This document shows positions 11,578 to 22,788 of a DNA stretch of 64,000 nt, one piece after another. A program made the position numbers and the translations under genes. The notes beneath the pieces were generated by a model, which saw only the letters and a program-made list of their open reading frames with translations, had not been told where the DNA came from and did no database searches. Location of the stretch: the NCBI GenBank assembly GCA_009829735.1, contig CM020618.1, positions 38,912,894-38,976,893 on the forward strand. The letters are read 5' to 3'. Numbering within the stretch: position 1 is the first letter of the stretch; each line of letters begins with the position of its first letter. This stretch comes from Pyropia yezoensis. Lineage: Eukaryota; Rhodophyta; Bangiophyceae; Bangiales; Bangiaceae.

Positions 11578-11875
11578 GCGCACACCGCCGAGGGCGCGGT
11601 GTCAGCGGTGAGGTGGGGGGGGGGAGGCGAGAGGCTGGCCGGCAGGCTGCGGGGAAAGGGCACCCCGATGAGCGCGGGGCGGCGGCGCTGGGAGCGAAGG
11701 GGTCGGGCGGCGGCCGCACAGGTAGTACGTACGCGCAAAAAAAAAAGAGACGGAGGAAAAACGCACGGCCGACGAGGCGGGCGCCGGCCGCCTAGGTCGG
11801 AAGCGTGCCCCCCGCTAGTGGGGTCCGCGTGTCACGCCCCTCTCCCTCCCCACCCCCCCACTCCGCTCCACTGGC

Positions 11876-12280
11876 TCATACGCGGGGCACCACGCTCGCG
11901 TCGTGGGGCATGCCCAGCAGCCGCCGCAGGTCGACCACCTTTTCCCGCAAGGAAAGCAGGGGCACCCCCCCCCGCCCCCCCCCCCCGGTGGGGCGGCCGC
12001 CCCCCCCCCCCCCGCCCCGGAGGAGGTCCTCGAGCCACCCGAGAACCGCTACCGCCCGGTCGCGCCCCCGCGGGTCGGCCCCCCCCACCCCCCAGCCAGA
12101 CCGCCCCGCCGCGAGGACCGCCCCCCCCAGCGCCGTCACCGCCCGCCCATCGTCATAGCCGCGGCCGTGCGCGGCGACCATGGCGCGGTACACAATCACC
12201 GCCCGCCGCGGCTGGCCCCCCACCCCACACGCCGTAATGAGCGAAGCGTACGCGCGGGGGGAGGGGGGGCGCCCGCCGCC

Positions 12281-12311
<31 letters not shown>

Positions 12312-14113
12312 CCACCGCCGCCACCGCCGCAACCGCCGCCACCGCCGGGAGGCGGCCACCTAGGGTCGCGGTGGAGGCGAAAGGCGGCGTCAACGTCGCC
12401 GACGGCGGCAACCGCGGCGAGCGCCGACTCGAGGGGGGCGACCGCCGCCCGCCCGCGGAGGTGGGGTAGAGGACGGGGTGGCCGCCGCCCAGACCGTGCT
12501 GCTGCCGCCGCCGCAGGGGGGGGCACCCCCCCCGCCAGCGGTGGTGATGAGGGTGAGGGTGGTGGGGGCGGCGGCGGCGGCGGTGGAGGCATCCCCACAA
12601 ACGTGTCGAGCACGCCCAGCGCCACGGCCGGCGCGCGGCACCGCCCCGCCGCGTCAATAACCGCCGCGACCGCCGACGGCGGTAGCGGCACGCCGTCCGC
12701 GGCCGCCCGGTCGGCGGCCGCCACGGCGGACTGCAGCTCGTTGAGCGCCGCCCAGCACACCACCACCGCTACGCGGGATGGCGCGTCGGCCGCCGCGGCG
12801 GCCGCAACGCCCGCCGCCACGGGGAGACGGGGCGGCCGACCGTCGCCTCCCCCCACCCACGCCCCCTCGCCCGCATCCGCCGTCTGCCGATCGGACGTGC
12901 GTGTCCACGGGCGGCGGCCGTAGCTGCCATAATCTCCTCCCCTCCCGCCGCCGCCGCCGCCGCCACCCGCCGCCCCGTCGGTGGACCGCAAGCCGAGGGC
13001 GGTCTCGGCATCGCCGGGTCGCCGGGCACGGCAGAGGAGGGTGACCAGCGCAGCGGCGACGCGTGGCGAGAGCGGTCGCGGCGGCGCACCGCCGACGCCC
13101 GCTGTCGCGACGGCCAAGACGGCCGCGTCAGCGGCGACCGCCGGCGACAGCCGTCCGTCGGCGCCCCCCCCGCGCGTGGCGGCGGCGGCGATGACAAACG
13201 CGCCGCGCGCGGGGTGGGCGCCGCCGGAGGGGAGACCGCCTGCCAGTGCAGCCGCCGCCCGCAGGCGGCCGACGGTGACAAAGGCGCCCAGCAGCGCCCC
13301 AGCCTGGGCCGCAGACGGCGGCGGCAGCCGCCCACGGCCGCCGCCGCCGCCGCCGCTCCCACTGCCGCTGCCGCTGCCGCCGCCACCCACACCGCCGCCA
13401 CAGTCGTCACGGTCGGTCACCTGGGCGGCGTACAGGGCTGTCGCCGCGTCGACGGCGGCAGGGGCCACCGCCGCCACCGTCTCCGGCGCGCCACCGCGGG
13501 CCGCCGCGACCGCGTCGGCGGCGGCGGCGGCAAGGACCACCGTCACTGCTTCGGCCACCGCCGCCGCTCCCACCGTCGGCGGCCCCGACGGGCGACGGCG
13601 AAGCGCATCACCGCCGCCGCCGCCATCGCCGCCACGGGTATCACCGCCGCTGCCGTCGCCACGCCCAGCGCGGTGGGCATGGGGCAGCACTGCCAGGCGG
13701 CCCACCGCCGCTGCCACATCCGCCACCGACAGTGGCGGGCGACGTTGGCGGACGCCGGCGGCGCCCCGCGGCGACAACGTCGGCGGCGGCTGCGGCGGCG
13801 GTGGCTCATAGCGGGTGCCCCGCGGGGCGGCGCGGAGGGTCGCCACCACCGCGCGGACGGCGGCGGCGATGGGACAGGGTGACCGGGTCGGCGCCGAGCT
13901 GGAACCACCACCGGTGGGGGGGGGGGGGGGGGGGACGGTGTCCTGAAGGGGGGGCTGGACGTGTCGCCCGCCGCGAGCGGCGGCGCCGGCCGCCGGCGTC
14001 GCGCGTGCCGCGGCGGGGGCGCTGCCGCTCCCGCCGCCGCCGCTGCTGCCGCCGATGGGCGTGCCGTGTGCCCAAAGTGGCGGCCTGGGGTGGCCGGGGT
14101 GGCGGCTGGGCAT
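11876..14113 (-). CDS. PPR-like repeat protein, probably organellar RNA binding
   Basis: A very long minus-strand frame; the first ATG in frame is at 14113 (about 745 residues), although the frame stays open further upstream. Helical-hairpin segments of PPR type are visible near the C-terminus: PRAYASLITACGVGGQPRRA, and before it a PSAVAAVIDAAGRCRAPAVA segment. Others are spread over Ala-rich helical stretches in the middle. PPR proteins bind organellar RNA and act in processing, editing or translation. Poly-Gly and poly-Pro blocks from CCG/GGC repeats interrupt the helices. A G-run at about 13918-13933 separates this frame from another that has a more transit-peptide-like start (MRQPPPSPVSA, about 14239), so the true N-terminus may be in the other frame. 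Family call rests on helix pattern only. Confidence 0.5.
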
Positions 14114-14451
14114 CGGCGGCGGTGGCGGGGGGGGGCACCAGTGGTGATGACGCCGCCGCCGCCCCCAGCCGCGGGCGGCGGTGCGACAAACGTCGCGGCG
14201 GCAGAGGCAGAGACGGGGGAGGGGGGTGGCTGCCGCATGGCGGCGGGGAAAGGGGTCAAGAGGGGAAGGGGGGGATGAGGGGGGACCAAGACGCCGCCAG
14301 CGGCAGCCGCGTCGGGGACAGGCGTCGACGGTGTCGCCGTTGACGTGTCTGGTGGACAGGGCGGGAGACGGAGGGTGACGCTGCAACAGAGGCTAGCTAG
14401 GTCGTAGCTCGTCGTGCAGCGGCATCTTCGTCGGAGAGGGACCGCCAGTGA

Positions 14452-15974
14452 GAGCATGTCTATCGGTGGAGCGAAAACCCAAACCCATCCAGCTACTTCT
14501 TAAGCGATAGCTCAGAGCATGTCTATCGGGCTGAGCCGTATTCTGACCGTCCCCAGACTTGCTTGGGACATTGCAGTCCATGTTTTGTCTGACTGGATAT
14601 TGTCACGTCCATGACAATACTCAGTCTCGATCGATCGACTACCCTGGTCTTACACATGGATCTACACTGCGAAAATCGCCGATCGTTGCTAAAAGTAGCA
14701 GAGGCCGCGGCAAGTCATACAGTTCTGTCAGCCGTGCCACAGCCCAGGACACTGCCCAATACTGCCTGTATAGCTCAGATCATGTCTATCGGTGCACCTA
14801 TAACCCATAAAAAATAGCCCTGAGCTCTCCGCGGGGCCAAATCCGGGCTCGGATAGCGCAGAGGATAGCTCGGAGCTATCCTCTGAGCTACTATAGCCAA
14901 GTCAATCAGATGGGTCATCCCAGGAATGAGCGGCGGTGGCACAATTTCTGTTCAGAAGTGAAGAAGAAGTGGCACAAATATGGTGAGAGTGACCAGTACA
15001 ACACTCGCAACTGCAAGGCCCGCCTGTCCCTCCGTCCAACCCATGGCACTACCCGCCGTCTTCGTTGGACCGCACGGCACGGAGGACGGCTAAAAAAGCT
15101 TGTCGTTGAGCCTCCACCGACATGCGGGAGTGGTCGTCGAGATCTCGAAAAGATCGACCGGTGCCCAGACGCCGTAGCGAGTTCAGAATCTTGACGTGGA
15201 AGGGATGGCCACGCCTGCTCGTGCAGTCGGTCCGCTGCAGCAGCGTCGGGTCCACGAGGGGCAGCTAGCGCTCCAGGACATGGTACAACCGGAGAGGAAC
15301 TCGGAACACTCCGCGAACGTGGGAGGAGGTCTACCGCGGAGAGAATGACAGGTAGTCGGCAAACCAGAAACACGCACCTCGGTGTAAGTTCGAAGCCGAC
15401 CCAACCTGCCGCCCGCCCCACGCTGCTGGTACTGGCTCGAGCACAGGCCCGCCGGCCGTTGCAGCAGCTAAGCATACTTCGATAACAGCCTCCTCCTCGT
15501 CATCGTCGCTCAACAGGTGCGTAAATAGGTCGTCCATTGGAAAAAAAACGGGGGGGGGGCGGGGGGATGGAAGGTCGGAGGGTGAGACGGGTCACGCAAT
15601 GACAGGCAGGGAGGGATGTCGGCAGCGATTCACGAGCGCGTGGGTTGTCTCGCCACTCTTCAAACCCTTCAGACTTAGCAAATTAAATAGAATTCCACAT
15701 CAAGTGGCTCTCATTTCGACATGCAAGTCTGCTGAAGAAGCCAGGATGGCTCAGGACCGATAGACATGCTCGGAGCTATCGCTATAAAAAGTAGCTGAAT
15801 AGGTATGGGTTTTAGCTCCACCGATAGACATGCTCTGAGCTATCCTCTGAGCTACATTTGGCTCAGCGGATAGCTCAGAGCTATTCTATATGGGTTTTAG
15901 GTGCACCGATAGACATGCTCTGAGCTAAAAACTCATATAGTATGGGTTTTAGGTCACACCGATAGACATGCTCT
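14452..15974. mobile_element. Decayed PIF/Harbinger-like DNA transposon with hairpin-rich ends
   Basis: This A/T-richer island is flanked by inverted copies of a motif containing GATAGACATGCTCT. The left copy is 14452-14469; right copies stand at about 15820-15836, 15905-15921 and 15957-15974. Most are followed by a piece that can self-pair (GAGCTATC with GATAGCTC). Between the ends lies a broken minus-strand transposase-like frame. The multiple nested ends suggest several deletions or insertions of the same family. The exact boundary and target duplication cannot be fixed. Confidence 0.5.
15052..15537 (-). pseudogene. Broken Harbinger-type transposase fragment
   Basis: The frame starts MDDLFTHLLSDDDEEEAVIE and reads through an internal TAG into a segment with VFRVPLRLYHVLERQL, then RRGHPFHVKILNSLRRLG, then DHSRMSVEAQRQAFLAVL. 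The order matches the N-terminal helical part of plant/PIF-type transposases (an FRM/FRV helix, the K-x-L-x-x-LR-x-L-x-G block and the SRMS helix). The catalytic DDE region is missing. One in-frame stop and truncation at both sides make it non-functional. The family assignment is by pattern memory and moderate. Confidence 0.45.
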
Positions 15975-15995
15975 GAGGCTGCCTCCTCGCACTTT

Positions 15996-16117
15996 ATTGT
16001 GCGTCCCGTAAAAAGTGGACGTGCACGGGTCGTGCAGTGTGGGTTTGATTGACCCAGTGGCCGATTTTTGACATGATCACGACACGACTACTTCCACTTT
16101 TTACGGGGCGCACTATA
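15996..16117. repeat. Imperfect inverted repeat, arms about 35 bp
   Basis: The left arm (about 15996-16032) reads GTGCGTCCCGTAAAAAGTGG. The right arm (about 16083-16117) is its imperfect reverse complement and contains CCACTTTTTACGGGGCGCAC. The loop is about 50 bp. This is MITE-like and directly abuts the hairpin-rich transposon remnant on its left. Confidence 0.7.
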
Positions 16118-16124
16118 CTGCAGC

Positions 16125-16300
16125 AACGGCGAGAAGCTGAGAGGTGCCGAGAAGTACCAAGAAGTGGCGAGAAGCCACGAGGAGCGCCGAGAGGTGCCGA
16201 GAAGTGACGAGAAGTGTCGAGAACAGCCGAGAAGTGGTGAGAAGCTGAGAGGTGCCGAGAAGTGCCGAGAGGTGCCGAGAAGAGCCGAGAAGTGGCAGCG
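16125..16300. repeat. Degenerate 10-11 bp minisatellite
   Basis: Tandem variants of a unit close to GCCGAGAAGTG (also GCCGAGAGGTG and GGCGAGAAGCC) run for about 175 bp. It keeps open frames on the minus strand, which read as repetitive Ser/Leu/His peptides and are not evidence for a gene. Confidence 0.8.
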
Positions 16301-16657
16301 CTTGGCAAGCGGTGAGCATGGTGGAGGTCGACGACGAAGACACTCACTTTCATCGTTTGAGCCCCTCTTCATGAATTCACTGAGCACACTCGCGCCCAAT
16401 CCATCACAGCGTAGCACGTACTTCGTCAATATAAATACTCTCGTTCTAGCACTACTTCACGCTGGCCTCTCCTTCCGCAGCCCTCGCAGCGTTCTCTTTG
16501 TCCTTGGTCTCTACACCGGCTTCCGCTCGCGCTCCGGTGTTTCTGTTTGCCTCTCGCATCTGCCGAAGCCCCTGTCCTTCATCCACCCTCTCATCGCTCT
16601 CCCTCCCTCGCATCCTACTTGATTGTTGTCTTCTTTTGTTGGCGGGGGACGGTTGCC

Positions 16658-17572
16658 ATGGACCTCGTTGGCACCACCGCCCGACGGACGGGCAGCCGCG
16701 GCGGGCGTGACCAATTTTCCTGGTCGACTGTCGCGGCTGCCGACGCGGCCGACCGCTCCCACTACCTGGGCGCGTCGGTCAAGGCGCCGCCGCGGCGGCG
16801 GGGCGACGCGGCCGACGCGGACCCCAGCTGGTACACCCGCCCGCCACCAGCACCGGGGACGGCGGCGGCGGCCGGCCCCGCAGGGGAGGGGGGGAAGGGG
16901 GGAGGGGATGCCCCGGCAGGAATAGCCCCCGCAGCGGAGACGGTGGTGCCAGCGCCGGCGGCAACGACGGCAGGTGCAGAGGCGGTGACCGCCGCTGCCG
17001 CTGCCGGCCATGACGCGGCGGCGGCCGAGATGGTGGCCGTCCGGGCGGCCGAGGCGGCCATGGTCGCGGCCGCCCTCAGGGGGGAGACCCCCGCCGACGC
17101 TGCAGCGGCGGGGGTGGTGGCCGCAGAGCGCGCGCGCGAGGAGGCAGCGGCGGCGGCAACGGCGGCCGCGGCCAAAGCAGCGGCCGCCCCGGTGGGGGAG
17201 GTAGTGGGAGGCGGCAATTGCGGCGGCCGGGGCGCTAGGGGAGGGGGCGGCGGCGGCGCGCCCGCCGCGGCCCGACGACCCCCCGCGGACCCGACGGCAG
17301 TGGCGGCGGCCGCGGCGGCCACGGCGTCTGAGAGCCATCGTCGTGAGGAAAAGCGGCGTCGAAAGGAGCAGCGCGCGGCGGTGCGTGCCGCGCGTGCCGA
17401 CCGCCGCGCGCGGGCGGTGGCGGCGGCGTCGGGCGGGCCTGCGGTCGACGGTCCCACCTCGCGGGGGGGGGCTGCGTCTCTCGAGGCACCCGCGGGTGCC
17501 TCTAATGACGCCGCCCCATCGCTGCCGCGTAGCCGGCGCCGCAGCCGCTGGGATGATGGCCCGGTAGCGTAA
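16658..17572 (+). CDS. MMTAG2-family (multiple myeloma tumour-associated protein 2-like) protein
   Basis: A single exon of 304 residues from the ATG at 16658. Residues about 13-60 carry the family signature: SRGGRDQFSW, then RSHYLGASVKAP, a short spacer, and DPSWYTR, matching the animal and plant pattern RGG-QDQF-W, ENYLG-S-KAP and WY. A second conserved helix (AEMVAVRAAEAAMVAAAL) follows further on. The middle is Ala/Gly-rich low complexity. The C-terminal part has a basic helix (REEKRRRKEQRAAVRAARAD) and an RSRRRSRW tail, in keeping with nuclear, RNA-processing-associated proteins. The molecular function is poorly known even in animals. The family call is firm; function is not. Confidence 0.75.
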   Translation: MDLVGTTARRTGSRGGRDQFSWSTVAAADAADRSHYLGASVKAPPRRRGDAADADPSWYTRPPPAPGTAAAAGPAGEGGKGGGDAPAGIAPAAETVVPAPAATTAGAEAVTAAAAAGHDAAAAEMVAVRAAEAAMVAAALRGETPADAAAAGVVAAERAREEAAAAATAAAAKAAAAPVGEVVGGGNCGGRGARGGGGGGAPAAARRPPADPTAVAAAAAATASESHRREEKRRRKEQRAAVRAARADRRARAVAAASGGPAVDGPTSRGGAASLEAPAGASNDAAPSLPRSRRRSRWDDGPVA

Positions 17573-19811
17573 AATTGGGGTGGCGGAGAGAGGGACGGAG
17601 AGGACAGGCACACGCACGTGACGGCGGGGCGGTTGGAGCGGGCGGTGGTGGCGGCCGACGGGGGCTTGGCGGCCTGTATCGTGCAGGTGGAGGGGTGATC
17701 GAGACGAGCGGGGGACGGAGGGGGCGGGGGGGTTGCGGGGTTGCCGATTGGGGGGTGCCGTGTACGTGTGGCTGTGTGCGTTGTGGGGGGTGCATTCCCG
17801 ACGCTACGGGAACTGCGAGGCGGTCACGGTGTCTGGCGTAGCCGGTCAGATCGTGGGCGACTGTCATGGCTTGGTGCCATGCTCGCTCTGAGCTTGAGGC
17901 TCTGCGTGCCTGGCACCCCTGATGGGGCGAGCTGCCCTTCCCCTCCACTGGACCACCTGGTGGCGGGCCGCTATGGGCAACGGCGACGGTGGCTGCGGCG
18001 TTTTACCCAACCTCCCATAGTGGTGCCGACGGCGGCGATGGTGTGGTACGGCGGTGATGGCGCCGACGGAAGTGGAGGTGCCGATGACGGCGCGAGGGTG
18101 CGGACGGTGGTGGAGGTGCCGCCGGCGGTGGTGGTTGCACTGGGCTCGGCGACGTCGCAGGTCGATCGTAGTGCCGGCTTGGCACCGCATCACTGCAGCG
18201 GACCACGGGGTGGGCGGGGTGGACGTCGGTGGTGGGGCGGCGGCGGGAGCATAGTGGCCAGGGGGCGGTCGCCGTCGGCCGGCGGGCCCGCGGGGCGGAC
18301 CGGTCCCCCTTTCCACCTTCTCCGCCCACGGGCGGGCGGGGTAACGGCCCTGCCGAATCTTGTTCCCGTCGCGGCTATACCGCGGCGCCCCAGAGGTTTT
18401 CCAACTCAGATTGGGGAGGGCGACCTTGCCGCCCGTTGGGCGAGAGGGACGTCTGGGCGCCGCATCGTATGTCCTTCTCATCAAAGCGACGCGCGTCGAC
18501 ACCAGCCGTTTTCTTAACCAATGCCGGTCGCGTCGGGACCAATGCCGGCAGCGTCGGGACCAATGCCGGTACAGTACATACAGTACAGTAGCGTCGAGGG
18601 GCTGTCGCCGTGGCGGTTGGACGGCAGCCGCGGTGGCGGTTTGGCGACGGCCAGACGCCGCCGCCCACTCGCCAACGGCCACGCCTCGGCCGCCAAAGCG
18701 GGTGGGGGGCCACACCCAACGGGAAAATCTGCCCCCTTCCCGAGTGATTTGCACCCAACGGCCCCCTCCCGCTCGCGCGCCGGTCTGCTGTCCACTGTCC
18801 CGTCCACAGCAGCAGAGAAGAAGGCCAGAAATGCAAGGCGCTGGGAGCCCTCTCAGATCGCGGCTGCTGTGACGTCCGCGCAGGAAGGCCAGACAGCGTG
18901 GCCCCCCGCCATAGCTGCTCTGCCTGTCCACCACCACCCCCGCCCCCCCGGGGACACCTCCGCGGCCCCCCTCGGTACGCTTGCCGCCAGCTCATGCCGT
19001 GAGTGTCGGTGGCCGACCCGTCGCCAAGCCGCGGCGGCTGACAAGCCGCCGCCCCGCCAGCCATCCCATCCCGCCCCCCCCCCCCCCCCTGTGTGTGTGC
19101 CGTCAGCAGGGAGGCGCGCCTCGGCAGATGTGGCCCTCAGGACCGTCCGCGGGCTGGCGCTGCGGGTCTGCGTTTTATTGCTCACCCCCCCCCCCCCCCC
19201 CCCTCCATAGCCCCTTCCTGCGTCCCCGTACCCCGGAACCCCTCTACCACGCGCGTCGCCCTGCCCATGCCCTGTCGCCGCGTGTGTGTGCCGGCGTTGA
19301 GCCCGCCCCCCTCCGGCCCTTCCCCTACCCCCCCCCCTACCCCCGCCCCTAGCTTTGCCTCTAGACCTGCTGCCTGCCTGCCTGCTGGGGAGTGGTCGGT
19401 GGCGGCGGAGTTGGGGCTAGGGGCGGGACACGCACCGGGGCAGCCCCCTCCTCTCTCCCTCCCTCCCTCTCTTTCTTTTCCGCTCTCTCTCTCCACAGCA
19501 GAGCGGGGGGGTTGGCCACACCCGTCGCGGTGTGGTGGGCGGGTGGGGGCTCTCCCGTTGGCAGTGGGGGGGAGGGCGGGGGGGGGGGGAGCGCCGAGTC
19601 GACAGGGACCGCTGGCCCGCGGCTGGCGTTGCGGTTGCCGCGGGTGGCGAGCGTCGGGGCGGCCGACGTCGGGGGGGGGCGGGCGGGGGGAGGGAAGGGT
19701 GGGAGACGCTCGCCCTCCCTCATCCCCCCCCTCCCCCCCCCCCCCCCCACGCGACGCGACAACGGGTGGTGGTGGTACGCGGAGAGGGGGTGTGCTCTGC
19801 CGCGGCGTCAA

Positions 19812-19848
<37 letters not shown>

Positions 19849-20231
19849 GGTGGGGCGAGAGGCCAGAGCGGCGGCTGATCCGTCACGCCGGCGCCGCCTA
19901 GCCGAGGACGGGCCTGCGTCTCGGTGGCCGCGGCCCGCCCGCCGCTGCTGCTGCCGCTGCGGGTGTCCCGTCGCCGCCGCGTCGTGCTCGCCGCTCCGAG
20001 TAGTGTCGTCAAGGGGCGTGGCGGGCGAGAGCGGCGGCCTCGCTCTTACCCCCCCCTCACCCACTCCCCACCTCAGACACCACCCAATCCGCCATCCCCC
20101 ACCGTCCATCCCGCTCTACCCCCCACCGCCTATCCTCTGCCTACTCTACCCCCTACCCCTCGTCCCCTTCCACCCCTCATCCCCCGCTCCCCCCCCCCCC
20201 CTTCCCGTTATCCTACCCTTTGCACTCTCCC
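17573..20231. other. Long intergenic stretch, low-complexity, no gene recognised
   Basis: Downstream of the MMTAG2-like gene the sequence is rich in GGT/CGG repeats, C-runs and G-runs. Large overlapping frames on both strands are compositional. A short tandem array of an approximately 18-bp unit containing GTCGGGACCAATGCCG lies at about 18520-18570. I find no conserved protein. Confidence 0.35.
19812..19847 (+). repeat. Uninterrupted run of 36 G
   Basis: Longest homopolymer in the window, in a G-rich strand section preceded by many shorter G-runs (about 19500-19700). It could form G-quadruplexes, and its length in the assembly is uncertain by nature. Confidence 0.9.
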
Positions 20232-22383
20232 ATGGTTGGCGCGGTGCGGCGTTTGTTCCTCCGCACCCCCCCCGACCCGGTGTTGCCCACCGGCGGTCGC
20301 GCCGTCCCTTCCCCCGCCCCCCCCGCCGGTGGCGGCGGTAGCGGCGGCGGCGGCGGCAGCACCATGCCGAGGTCGCCGCCCAAGCGGCACCTCCGCGCGA
20401 CCCCCGGTGGGGGGCTGCCGCTGGTGCCACGACGGGCGTTCGCGGCTGCGACTAGCGGCGCCGCCCCCCCGCGATGGTGGGTGGTGCTGATGCTGGTGGT
20501 GGTGGTGGCGGCGCTGCTGGGCGGCTCCGCCCTCAACGTGTCGTACGTGGTGTTGCTGCTGCAGCGGGCATCGGCTGACGTGGCAGCCGGGGAGAAGGAG
20601 GGGGGGGGCGGCGCCGCCGGCGCTCTAGACGGGGGACCCGGGGGGGGCGGGGGGGGGGGGGGGGGGGGACGCCGCCCCTACCGGTCATGGGGGGGTGCTG
20701 GGCGCGAGCGTTGCGGACAGCCTCACCGACGTGCTGTCACCGGCGGGGGGGGCGGCGGCGGCTGCCGCCGCCGCGGCCACCGACGCGGCACAACCCCGCG
20801 GGGCGGTAGGCGGGGAGGCCGACGACGACAGCGGCGACCACCCGGCCGGGGATTCCGACGGCGGGCGTGCCAAAGAACGGACCGTCGGCGGCACGGCAGA
20901 GGCGGGGGTGGCCGCGCCAACGCCCCTGCCGCCCCGCATGGCACCCACCGGGCGGCACCTGTACATGTCCAAGTCGGGCGAGTCGGTGACGGTCATGGAC
21001 AACCTGTGCGTCGCGGCCAATGGCAGCAGCTACACCCTCCGGCAGCCGCTGTCGTGTGGGTGGACGTTTGGCCAGTCGGGCGCCCTGCGCATGCCGGCAG
21101 TGGCAGACTGTGTCAAAAAGGAGGACGACTCGTTTCGGTACATGAAGCTCCCGCCGCCCGTCGTGGTGAGCCGCCTCGACGAGGCGGTCGCGCCAGCGTT
21201 GCTGCATCGGGTGAACCTGGGCGGCGAGACGCTCTTCCTCACCCTCGCGCAGGCGGCCACCAACCTGGCCCACTACACGGGCTCCATGACCCACATGTAT
21301 CACGTCCTCCGCAACGCGGGGCACTATGGTCTGACGAGCACCCCCACCCGCATTGTGATTGCGGCGGAGGGGATCACGTCGCCGTCGTTCAAAGACCCCC
21401 ACGGCTTCCACTCTATCCTGCTGCGTGCCGCCGCTGGGGGCGGGCCCATCCACCACGTGAATGTGGGGCCTGCCTTCCCATTGCGAGAGGAGCCGCCGGC
21501 AGGGGACCCTGCCCTCGGGGGCGTCCCCGGCGGCGGGCCCGTCGTGACGGTCGTGCTCAACAACGCAGTGGTCAGCGCGCTGGTGCGGCCCGTCGACTCG
21601 GCGCTGTGCATGCGGCGGGTGGTGATACCCAACTTTCCCCGCGGCCGGTGGTTCATCCCTGCGTCGGACTTGCCCGTGCCGTCGGGGCTGCTGCCGCCGC
21701 ACGGGGCGCCCCCAGAGGTGGTGCAGCAGGCCGTTGCGGACGCGGCGCTGTGGCGGCGGCAGCAGATGGAGGCGGAGGGTGATGCACCCGCCGATGCCAC
21801 CCCCTGGAGGGCAGCCGTGTTTGCGGCGCTGGTACCGCCGCTGACCGGGGGGCGGCCGGCCATGGCGCGCCGGCTCACGTACCTCGTCCGCGCCCGCAGG
21901 CGCGCGTTTGATGAGCCCTCCGAGGCGCGTGTGCAGGAACTGTTTCGGCGGGTGGCGACGCGGCACCGGCTCGTTCTGGATGTGGTCAACTTTGGGAACA
22001 TGTCCTTCAGCGAGCAGCTCCGATCGGTTGTGCACTCGGCGGTGCTGGTAGGCATCCACGGGGCCAACCTGGTTAACACGCTGTACGCGCCAAGGGGGGC
22101 CCATCTGATTGAGATATTCCCTCGCAAGTTCTCGCACAACATGTACGTGCGGGGGGGCGACGCGGGCCTCGGCTACACAGCGGTGGCGCTGGAGGAGCCA
22201 GGACAGACCGACTATAAGGGCCTGTCCGCGTTTGACAGCATTCCAACGTGCATGAGCAAGGATCCCGATTGCAAGCTATGGTACCGCGCCGACGCGCGTG
22301 CGCTGGAGCTGTCCAAGCGGGACGCGGCGGTGTTGGAAGCGGCGCTCAATGAGGCGGTGGCTCAGGCGCGTCTGCCCCCGTAG
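20232..22383 (+). CDS. GT61-family glycosyltransferase, type II membrane protein (frame broken at poly-G)
   Basis: The N-terminal frame starts at the ATG at 20232 and holds a basic stretch followed by a strong membrane anchor (WWVVLMLVVVVAALLGG, about residues 80-96), the layout of a Golgi type II enzyme. At the G-run at about 20640-20668 the frame ends. The rest continues in the next frame to the stop at 22381 and carries the catalytic domain. GT61 (DUF563) features are an HGFHS region, then LTYLVRARR, a conserved stretch ending HSAVLVGIHGANLVN, and HLIEIFP. Family members add xylose, arabinose or GlcNAc to glycans or proteins. The shift is best explained by a wrong homopolymer length in the assembly; a true frameshift mutation or an unrecognised intron is less likely. 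Donor sugar cannot be told. Confidence 0.75.
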
Positions 22384-22788
22384 CCCGTGCCTGTATCGTT
22401 GGACGCCTGCTCCGTGGGATGACTGGGGGTTTGCAATCTACACTGACGAAAAGAGAAAAACACTTAGGTCGAGTAATTTTTCGGATCAAGTTTCCGGTGT
22501 GTCCTGCCAGCTGGTCTGTCAACCGACATGTCGGAGTCAAAGAGCCCCCCGCCATGCTCGACTACCAGCAACTCCGACGGGTGTGTCCAACACGACAAGG
22601 GCCAGCAGCTGCAGGACAGACAGGCGGTCTCACGTGGCTCGCCTTGCACCCCAGCCTCAAGGGCCTTTATTCCCGATCGATTGTCTGTCTCCCGCCGGCT
22701 GCGCTCGTGGACCCGTTGGGGGTGCCGCAGGTGCCTGTCGCGGCGCTGCGCCGCCCCGGCCCGCCGGCCCCTCCCGCGTCTCCCGACT
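22384..22788. other. Gap between GT61 gene and XPD, promoter region
   Basis: About 400 bp with no coding signal. It holds the GT61 3' flank and the presumed XPD promoter and leader. No clear TATA box. Confidence 0.5.

Noticed and set aside
10411-11583. Long minus-strand frame opposite the phytochelatin-synthase-like gene
   Set aside because: Exact antisense shadow; composition mirrors the Gly/Ala repeats of the plus-strand gene, whose triad supports that strand.
14452-15974. CRISPR-like regularly repeated motif
   Set aside because: Copies are in both orientations, unevenly spaced and hairpin-forming; sequence context is eukaryotic, no cas genes.
16088-16429. Minus-strand frame with repeating SALLGTSRHFSA-type peptide
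   Set aside because: Translation of the 10-11 bp minisatellite; repeat periodicity explains the open frame.
19182-20012. 276-codon minus-strand frame and overlapping plus frames around the 36-G run
   Set aside because: Pure low-complexity Pro/Gly/Arg translations of homopolymer-rich DNA; no coherent start or domain.
20737-22137. 466-codon minus-strand frame
   Set aside because: Antisense shadow of the GT61 catalytic domain, rich in Arg/Gly/His with no family features.
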